Shown: one piece after another, positions 56,739 to 64,000 of the stretch
Position numbering within the stretch: position 1 is the stretch's first letter
Layout: each line of letters starts with the position of its first letter
NCBI GenBank assembly: GCA_039519185.1
Contig: CM076849.1
Coordinates: 118,128,587-118,192,586 of the forward strand
Source: Astragalus membranaceus
Lineage: Eukaryota; Streptophyta; Magnoliopsida; Fabales; Fabaceae
Reading direction: 5' to 3'
Length of the DNA: 64,000 nucleotides
Program-made: the position numbers and the translations under genes
The notes under the pieces: model-generated
Told to the model about the DNA's origin: nothing
The model's database searches: none
Seen by the model: the letters and a program-made list of their open reading frames with translations, nothing else

Positions 56739-57062
56739 ATATTCATTCCAACTAACATATCCTTTTTTTTAATCAACCCACACACAACCGCAAAATGCTT
56801 TTACCCAAAATTTATAAAAACTTAATTACACCACCATTCAGTGTATAACACAGCCTGTAACATTCGTATACCATTTTTCCCTTAATATTTAACCAAATAT
56901 CTGGAGTCATATAACATTTTGCAACAAATGGGAAGAAAGGCTCACAACTATTGGTCCACTTATTATAAAAAAAAAAAATCCTGCGTGTAACCTGCCACGT
57001 TACTCAATACCTGTATTCCAAATTTCAAATACATAAAATAAAATAATACTTAATTTACCACA
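56739..57062. other. AT-rich DNA between retroposon and LTR H, nothing recognised
   Basis: No coding potential or repeat structure is apparent. Confidence 0.5.
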
Positions 57063-57462
57063 GTGTAACATCCCTCACTTTTAAAACTCGAACTATGAAG
57101 CCTTGGACCGATTTAATTATTTGTTAAGAACAATTGGTCGGGTCTCGGTGAGGACTAGTCGAGGAAAAAGTCCAGAATTTGTATTCTTCTTTGAATTATG
57201 GTTGAAGGGCAAAACAGTCTTTTTACACCCTTTAGTGTTTCAGCCCCTATGTTCTGAATCCTCACTCAGCCTCACACTCTCACTTGGTCATTTGCTTAAT
57301 TCAGAAAAGGTGAAACTGAAAACAGAAGGGAGAGGAGAAGAAGAGGGGCGCGAAAGAAGGAAGAAGAAGAGAGGGGGAATTCAGCCAAAGTGATTGCATG
57401 TAAGTGTTCTAACCTCCATTCCAGTCCATTTTCGTTTTCCCTTCGATTGGTATAAGTTTCAG
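57063..57462 (+). mobile_element. LTR fragment H
   Basis: Starts TGTAACATCCCTCAC, a gypsy LTR start distinct from the B/D families, and has a GA-rich leader-like tract (57300-57385). It is interrupted at 57463 by the start of a B/D-type LTR. Confidence 0.55.
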
Positions 57463-57499
57463 GTAACATCCTCAAAATAATTAGGCGAATTATTGGGAT
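57463..57499 (+). mobile_element. LTR fragment G (start of a B/D-type LTR)
   Basis: GTAACATCCTCAAAATAATT and the next 17 bases match the beginning of the chromovirus LTR family; the first T appears absent or shared. Element F begins at 57500 inside it. Confidence 0.7.
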
Positions 57500-57811
57500 G
57501 TGTCGCACCCCGAAAAATCCTTGGAGGGATTTTTCTTCGCACAACGGGATTTTAGAGTCGCCACCAATATTTTTTAAAGGTAAAACATCGGAAAAACCTT
57601 TTTTGGAAAGCAATGGTCTTTGGAACCATTAGATTTGGGTTCGGGGGTCTAATTACGTATGGAGAAGGTATTAGCACCCCATAACGTCCCTTCAAAGAAG
57701 GGTTACCTTAATTAAATATGTGATTTGCAAAGTTGATTCGGAAAAATGCTTTGTTTTTACCTCTTTTGTTGATGAATGACTTAATGAAAAATCTTTAGTT
57801 TTCGCGCTTGA

Positions 57812-58008
57812 CGGAGAGTATCCGCTCCTACGTATCTCCCGGTGCGATAGAGAATTCAAAGCAACGTAGTTCTTGTTTTTGAAAAAAGTTTTATTTTGCA
57901 AAAGTGTTTGGTTTTTGAAAGGAAAAATGTTTTGGGTTTGTTGTGCCTGACGGAGGGTATCCGCTCCTACGTATCTCCCGGTGCGATGGAGAATTCAAAG
58001 CTACGTAG
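57812..58008 (-). repeat. Module I copies in F
   Basis: In both, the second hairpin is CGGA/TCCG, not found in C or E, and still paired. Outer arms (A)CTACGT/ACGTAG are kept, with AACGT in place of TACGT in the first copy. Confidence 0.8.
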
Positions 58009-58074
58009 TTCTGGGTTTTCTAGAAAAAGGTTTTTGTTTTTTACCTTGTTTAATTGTGAAAATTGAGCTTTCAT

Positions 58075-58438
58075 GATGATCAATTGAGCAAAGGCTCCAA
58101 GTGACCACCTTTAGCACTTCATTGTTAATAATCATGCAAGCAAAGGCTTCGCAAGACTACTAACAAAGTTTTTGATTTAGTGAAAATCTTTAGGAAAATT
58201 AGGCATTCATGACGATCAATTGAGCAAAGGCTCCAAGTGATCGCCACTAGTACCTCATTGTCAATAATCATGCAGGCAAAGGCTTCGCAAGACTACTAAC
58301 AAAGTTTTTGATTTAGTGAAAATCTTTAGGAAAATTAGGCATTCATGATGATCAATTGAGCAAAGGCTCCAAGTGATCGCCACTAGTACCTCATTGTCAA
58401 TAATCATGCAAGCTAAGGCTTCGCAAGACCACTAACAA
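58075..58438 (-). repeat. Module II hairpins in F (three type a, three type b)
   Basis: Type a at 58075-58109, 58211-58245 and 58347-58381; type b at 58122-58166, about 58258-58302 and 58394-58438. The second type a copy has GGCGATC/GATCGTC arms where C has GGTGATC/GATCATC, a compensated T-A to C-G change. Confidence 0.83.
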
Positions 58439-59055
58439 AGTTTGATTTTGAAGAGTTTTCGCAATTGGATTGATTCTTGTTTAGGGAATGATTTTGATGC
58501 TTGGAAAAGCTTTTGATTGAAAGTGGACCTAGACTACACACATTATGACACGATACATAAATAGGCAAGGAATGAACCCAAGTTGAACATTTTGGCAAAA
58601 TGCATGAATAGGCAAGAAAATGAACCTAAGTTGCACATCTTATTGAAGACGCTAGGTGATGGGATGAACCTAACTAGGCATTTATGACACAATATGTGAA
58701 TAGGCAAAGGCATTTCAAAGCACAAGTGATATCAAACTTCTAATGAATCACTTGCAAAACCCTAAGGATTTCACATCAACATTAGACATAAACATCCATG
58801 TGGTATCCTTTTGATGTCATCAATGTCTAATACATTTCTTCAATCAACCACATGGAAGGAATAAATTAAAAGGGGCATTTTCCTCATGCAAGATCATAGG
58901 CAAGTCTTAAGACTAAATTCACAAGTTTAGGCAATTAGGGTGTTGAATCCCTTTAGGTAATCTTTGACACTTGGGATATGCACAAGTGCATAGGTGTCAA
59001 ATCCTCTTACCAAATCATCAACACAAAACCAAAAATTGTTTCAAAACAATTACTT

Positions 59056-60412
59056 AATGTTGTCAAATCCTCTTACCAAATCATCAACACAAAGACAAAG
59101 AGCGCTCATAAGATCTGTTGCGTCCATTTTTCTTGTTTTTTTAGTTTCAAAAAATTCTCAATGTACTCTTTTCAGTCGGCGCGACCTTTTGCGCGTTCGG
59201 CTTCCATATGAATAAAAAGTCAAAATTTTCCACTCCGTCTGCTTATTGTTTTATCATTGTTTCCTTTTCATTTGTGCTTTAAAATGATGTTTTATGGTAG
59301 ATGATAAATGAATTATGAAAATGTGCATAAATCGGAGCATTAAAATCATTGCGAAACTTTTGAAAATCATGAGAAAAGAAATGATCTCTCAATCAGGTAA
59401 ATTCACAAGAATCAAACAAAAGCACTGATTGCGTCAAAACAATTCTCAAAAGGCTGAAGCATGACCCTCGCACCATTATGGACGACCATCGTGCCTCATA
59501 ACGCAAGTCCAACAATTTGGTTGAAACAGCAAAAAAAAAGAGCAAAAGAGCAATAAAACAAATAAATTTCATGCTCTGCATTCATCAAACATAGACAAAA
59601 AAAAATTCATGCAAGCAAAAAGAAACTCCTGCATCACATCACATTCATCCCATCAAAAAGCAATCATGGCATTTGCATTGCATGCATTTGTTCATCTCAC
59701 TTGCAGGTACAAGGATGGATAAGTACTTCGATGTTAATCCTCGCACTCAGTTCCCAGAAAATGCCCTCTTAGTTCGGAGTTCAAATGCTTTTCAGTTCCG
59801 TGCTCAAGCGTGCATTGCAGTTTGGAGTTCAGATCGCTCTTATCAGAGTTCAGTGCTCCCTTCTGTTCATGGTCTCACATCGTGTACGAACAACGCGATG
59901 GACCGCAGCCCCATGTGAGGTTCAACGGAATAGTTGTATCAGCCTAAGATACAGTGGACACCGTGCATTGATCAGTATATCAGTTCTGGAGCTGATAACG
60001 ATCCCCCGGTCGCTCGAATGACCAGAGATTCTCAGGATGCGTGCTCCTCAAAGCCACGTGCAAACTCGGATTTGCAAGGGTTCGTTTACAGGTTTTAGGC
60101 AGCCTGGCATTTTACCGCTTTCTTTATCGCTTTCTTCATTTAGCGCTTTCCTTGCCTTTCGCAGTTAGCGTGCATGTTGTTAACCATTTCGTTTATTGTT
60201 TCCTCATCAACACTCCAAGTGTTGATTCAAAAAAAAAAGAAAAAAAAAATAAAAAAAGAGAAAAGAAAAAGGAGAAAAGAGAAAAAAGAAGAAACAGAAG
60301 AAGAAAATTCGGGTTTTTCCAAGTAGACAAAATTGGTATAATTTCTGAATTCTTTATTGCTATTTTATCTTCGAAATATGTCTCGGCCAATTCATATTTC
60401 TTGGTAAAATCT
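59056..60412 (+). other. F 3' internal region
   Basis: Begins with a second copy of the TCAAATCCTCTTACCAAATC text (59057-59093) that also lies at 58997-59032. 59790-60060 is homologous to C's 3' internal part (27930-27720). Non-coding; the ORF at 60041-60418 ends in AAG-rich simple sequence. Confidence 0.7.
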
Positions 60413-60429
60413 AAATAAAGAGGGGCAGC
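60413..60429 (+). other. Polypurine tract of F
   Basis: AAATAAAGAGGGGCAGC, identical to C and E, directly before the LTR. Confidence 0.9.
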
Positions 60430-61255
60430 TGTCAAACCCTAATTTTGTCCGCCCAAGTCAAAACCCTTTTTTTTCAAACAAAAATGGAAACAATAAGGGT
60501 AATTCATAATTTGTGTAGGTTAATAAAAAAAACATTTTTATTAATTTTTGAGAATTTTAGGGAATAAAATAGTGCATGTTTTAATATCTGTGGGAATTCA
60601 AATGAGAGCAAGTTAATTATTTTTGAACTAAACCAAGTCAAGGATGAAAAATACAATTTATTCTATCAAGGATAATTTTCGTATAATTTTTTGGAAGAAA
60701 ATCCTAGTTCAAATTAATTAAAAGGCATTTTTCCCATTTTTTATTGCACAAGAAAGCTAAAAAGGGACCATTAAATATTCCCCGATTATTAAATGACAAC
60801 TTTTATTGTCATGAATAATTAGAGGGATATTTTTATGGTGCCCAAAAATATGTGACGCATTTTCAATAGGTGCACTATCATTTGCATGCCCAAAAATTCA
60901 AAATTCAAATAGAAAGTACAAAGTGTCCTCAATAAGACAAAAGACCAAAAAGGAGAAGCAATTTTCCATCCCCATTTTTGTGTGTGTATTTCGAATTCCC
61001 TCTCTCCCTCTCTCCACAATTTCTTCCACACTCTTCTATTGTACAATTATTCCTTAAAAATATTCTTGTACTATCCTTAATCCTACCCATTTCATACACA
61101 TCCCTAATTCCCACACACTCTCATGTAGATTCATACCCTTTTTTGTAAATGACACCATCCTATCACACTCACTCCTTCATAAGAAATTGCAAACTTACTT
61201 AAAATAGAACATCCCATTCCTATTCTACCCTTAACCCTAATTTCACCCAAGACCA

Positions 61256-61262
61256 TATATAA
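61256..61262 (+). promoter_or_regulatory. TATA box of F LTR
   Basis: ACCATATATAAGCC; CT-rich leader follows. Confidence 0.6.
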
Positions 61263-62360
61263 GCCTACTCTCCCAAAATACAAGGACAAGTTCATTTTTT
61301 GCAAAAACCACTCCTTCCTCCTCTCCATAGCCGAATTCCCTCTCTCTCCCTCACCTCATCTTTTTCAATTTCTTCACTCAATCATCCATAAAAACACCTT
61401 TCCTACACTAAATCTTCCATCCTTCTTGCATTCTTCTCAAAGATTCACCTTCAAATTCAAGGATCAAATTCAAAGTTGAAGATCGAAGAGTAGATTAAAG
61501 GGGTTTTGCATTCATTCATCTCATTTCCTTCCTTATTCTAGCTTGGAGTTGAGGTATATTTTAAAACCTAGCATCATCTTCCAATTTTAGCATCAAAGAT
61601 GTAAATCATCACTTCATTTTGGCATCCCATTGCATTTTAATGTCATAATGTTAGCATAGTTGTTGTTGGTGAGTGAGAGATGTATTTCAAGTATCTTGAC
61701 AAGCACTTCGGGAGGCTTGGGTGCTTGGAATGCTTCTCTCCTTTAGAATAAATTGTGTGTTGTTGTTATTTCACTCATTTCTTGTTGTTTTCATGAATAA
61801 AATGATGATTTGAAGCTTATTTCATTTCGCATATTAGAGGAAAATTAGGGTTTGTGTGATTGTTATGCATTTCTTTGCTTGATCATGTGAATCCTTGCCA
61901 AAAGTTTAATCTTTGTTGTTCTCTTGCATTATCTTGTGTTTCCAAGAATAAAATGAGATTTAGGGTTTATGTTAGTTTCGCATGTTTCAAAGAAATTAGG
62001 GTTTATGAGATTTTTGATGAGTTGGTTGTCTAATCTTGCAATTACTTGGAATTGAACCTTGATTATGATGTTTGTTTGCTTAAAACTTGTTGTTCTCATG
62101 AATTTGCTTGCAAATCATGCCCTATGTTGATGATTGGCAAGAGGACTCTCACTTGTGCTTTGATGCACACTTTAAGTGTTGAGGATTGCCTAAGAGGATT
62201 CAATTTCTTTTGTGATTCCTAGTGAACAAGAATGCAAATTTAGGTTTCCTTTCCTTACCAATTGCTTTGATTACCAAAAACAACTTATAAATCATTTTGA
62301 AATGCTTTTGGTCTTGCAAATAAGTAATTGTTTTGAAACAATTTTTGGTTTTGTGTTGAT

Positions 62361-63647
62361 TGTTAGGACTTTGGCAAGTGTACCAAATGTCGTCGCAAGT
62401 AATAAAATATCGGTAAGAACCGGTCGATCCACAGGGATTACGCGTTGACAACAATAGCAAAATTGTAAATTCGTAGATTGTAGAGATTTGATAAATTGAG
62501 TAATTGGTAATAGAACACGAACGTGAATTAATAATGCGAGAAAAACGACTAGGGATCGAATCCTCTCACCTCGCCTATCACATGAACCTTAGCCAATTCA
62601 AGTTAATTATTCAATTTCTAGATTCAATTCACTAATTAAGGTCAAGGGCAATTCCTTGTCTCAAGACCCCTATTACCCTAAGAGTTACCCTAATTCCTTA
62701 GGTGAGTCGTGCCAGAGGGTAACGCATTAAGATTAAGAATTTTAATGAATTCACATAAGCTACCACATATTCCTATGATGATTACTAGCATGTGACCTAA
62801 ATACCCAATTTCCAGCTACTAATTCATATCCCTATGCAATCACTAGCCTGGATCATCGCAATTATCATATGTAATTGAAAAGCGTTAAGAACATAGGTAA
62901 TTAGACAAGCAAATCGAATAACAACTGAATTGACTAGAGCAATGGTTCACATGATAGGGTTGGGAGATTCATCTCTCCCTAATCTAAGCAAATTAGTTAC
63001 AAATCATCCTAAGAGTGGAAACCAACATAAAATAGAAAACAAACGTAAAGGAAGACATTAGAACTTTCAATCCCTTGTTCCCAAGTGGTGAGAAGGCCCC
63101 AAAATCGCACCCTCCAGCTGCTCTAAAGTGTGGCTCGAAATCCCAAAACGAAGTCCTTGAAAAATCTGCTGAAACTGCTTTAAAACCCTAATTTTCACGC
63201 ACCATCGCGACGCGGCCCGTGTCCGTCGCGTCGCGACAAATGACAGAAACTTCAGGCCTCGCAAAACTGCTCCAGGTCGCGTCGCGAACCATCCTGGTCG
63301 CGACGCGAAAAATGACAGAAAGTTCTGGCTTGTAAAATTCCTCCAGATCGCGTCGCGAACCCTTCTGGTCGCGATGCGAAAATCAACAGAAAGTTCTGAC
63401 TTGCAAAATTCCTCCCGATTGCTGCATTTCCGGGCAAGTGTCTGGTTCGCCGAAAGATGCCACAACCAATTAAGAGGTCTTCAAGTCCCATTTAGCTCCA
63501 AAAGTGAAGGAATAACTTACAATTGAACTTCCTACTACAATGATCTAAAACTGAACTAAATCCCATATAATGACTGTTATACAATAAAAACCCTGCACAA
63601 TTGGTCCTAAAAATGCCTAACTTACATCATATGATTGGGAGTCAACA
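62361..63647 (-). mobile_element. Solo LTR of another gypsy family, TSD TTGAT
   Basis: Begins TGTTAGGACTTTGG and ends GAGTCAACA, flanked by TTGAT (62356-62360 and 63648-63652). Comparison with the inverted copy at 59000-59045 shows the uninterrupted target. The text AAGTGTACCAAATGTCGT ... GGTCGATCCACAGGGATT resembles the reversed U5 end of Athila/Tat-type LTRs. No internal region. Confidence 0.78.
63203..63385 (-). repeat. CpG palindromes in the solo LTR
   Basis: TCGCGACGCG and TCGCGTCGCGA occur repeatedly (63203, 63227, 63277, 63297, 63347), with TGACAGAAA after several, as in element A's LTR. Confidence 0.8.
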
Positions 63648-64000
63648 TTGATGATTTGGTAAGAGGATTTGACACCTATGCACTTGTGCATATCCCAAGT
63701 GTCAAAGATTACCTAAAGAGATTCAACACCCTAATTGCCTAAACTTGTCAATTTAGTCTTAAGACTTGCCTATGATCTTGCATGAGGCAAATGCCCCTTT
63801 TAACTTATTCCTTCCATGTGGTTGATTGAAGAAATGCATTAGACATTGATGACATCAAAAGGATACCACATGGATGTTTATGTCTAATGTTGATGTGAAA
63901 TCCTTAGGGTTTTGCAAGTGATTCATTAGAAGTTTGATATCACTTGTGCTTTGAAATGCCTTTGCCTATTCACATATTGTGTCATAAATGCCTAGTTAGG

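Larger units (their letters stand above)
57500..59055 (-). mobile_element. Element F, left piece: R-U5 part of an Ogre-like LTR, reversed
   Basis: The plus strand starts TGTCGCACCCCGAAAAATCC, the reverse of an Ogre-like LTR end. It has two module I copies (57812-57869, 57951-58008) and three tandem 136-bp units with module II hairpins (58075-58438). 58660-59040 is the inverse of 63648-64000, proving it is the same LTR as the right piece. It is cut at about 59055 and has no U3. Confidence 0.8.
60430..64000 (+). mobile_element. F right LTR, runs off the window, holds a solo LTR
   Basis: Starts TGTCAAACCCTAATTTTGTC. U3 is unlike those of C and E. TATA box at 61256. The R region contains the palindrome AATTGTTTTGAAACAATT (62324-62341). 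It is split at 62361 by a 1287-bp insertion and resumes at 63648. Its modules I and II should lie beyond the window. Confidence 0.85.

Overview
The window is plant nuclear DNA and is almost entirely nested LTR retrotransposons. There is no convincing host gene, tRNA or rRNA gene. Two retroelement groups dominate. One is Ty3/gypsy chromovirus of the Tekay/Del type, with long LTRs starting TGTAACATCC, a primer site matching initiator tRNA-Met, and a gag-pol ending in a chromodomain-like tail. The other is non-coding Ogre/Tat-like elements, with LTRs starting TGTCATACCCC or TGTTATACCCC, a TGGCGACT...CTGGGGAC primer site, and an AAAGAGGGGCAGC polypurine tract. This pairing suggests a dicot, quite possibly a legume; that is an inference from repeat content only.

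Layout. 1-246 is an LTR end lying in the pol of element A (247-4854, minus strand, broken gag-pol, LTR at 3437-4854). 4855-5690 is a LINE 3' fragment. Element A2 (5691-9278, plus) has an LTR carrying a CT/GA foldback insertion and a decayed gag-pol cut off inside RT. 9768-11905 is a solo LTR (TSD GATAA). Element B (12881-21659, minus, TSD CAAAT) is structurally complete; its gag-pol is one reading frame with three nonsense codons. Element D (22989-54677, plus, TSD TTATA) is an old chromovirus that received two younger insertions: C (23940-36425, minus, near-TSD GTCGC/GTCAC) in its 5' LTR, and E (40940-52110, plus, TSD GCGAG) in its 3' internal region. 55291-56726 is a minus-strand retroposon with an A tail and a 12-bp TSD. 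57063-64000 is a further nest: LTR fragment H holds LTR fragment G, which holds Ogre-like element F with LTR pieces in inverted orientation, one of which holds a solo LTR (62361-63647, TSD TTGAT).

The most notable observation concerns the LTRs and 5' leaders of C, E and F, which encode no protein. On the sense strand they carry repeated copies of two structured modules. Module I is a CTACGT/ACGTAG hairpin followed by a second short hairpin. Module II is a long stem enclosing an invariant 21-nt head with 5-4-4-4-4 architecture (5-nt bulge side, 4-bp stem, 4-nt loop, 4-bp stem, 4-nt bulge side). In both, stem sequences change between copies while pairing is kept. Because they lie downstream of the TATA box and around the primer site, they would sit in the 5' leader of the genomic RNA. 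A role in packaging, dimerisation or recognition by an autonomous partner's Gag is my hypothesis. The chromovirus LTRs carry their own arrays of palindromic repeats (CACCG...CGGTG units and CpG-rich hairpins) with family-specific cores.

Underneath the insertions, the pieces 9279-9767, 11911-12880, 21665-22988, 54683-55290 and 56739-57062 appear to be the remaining AT-rich pre-insertion DNA.
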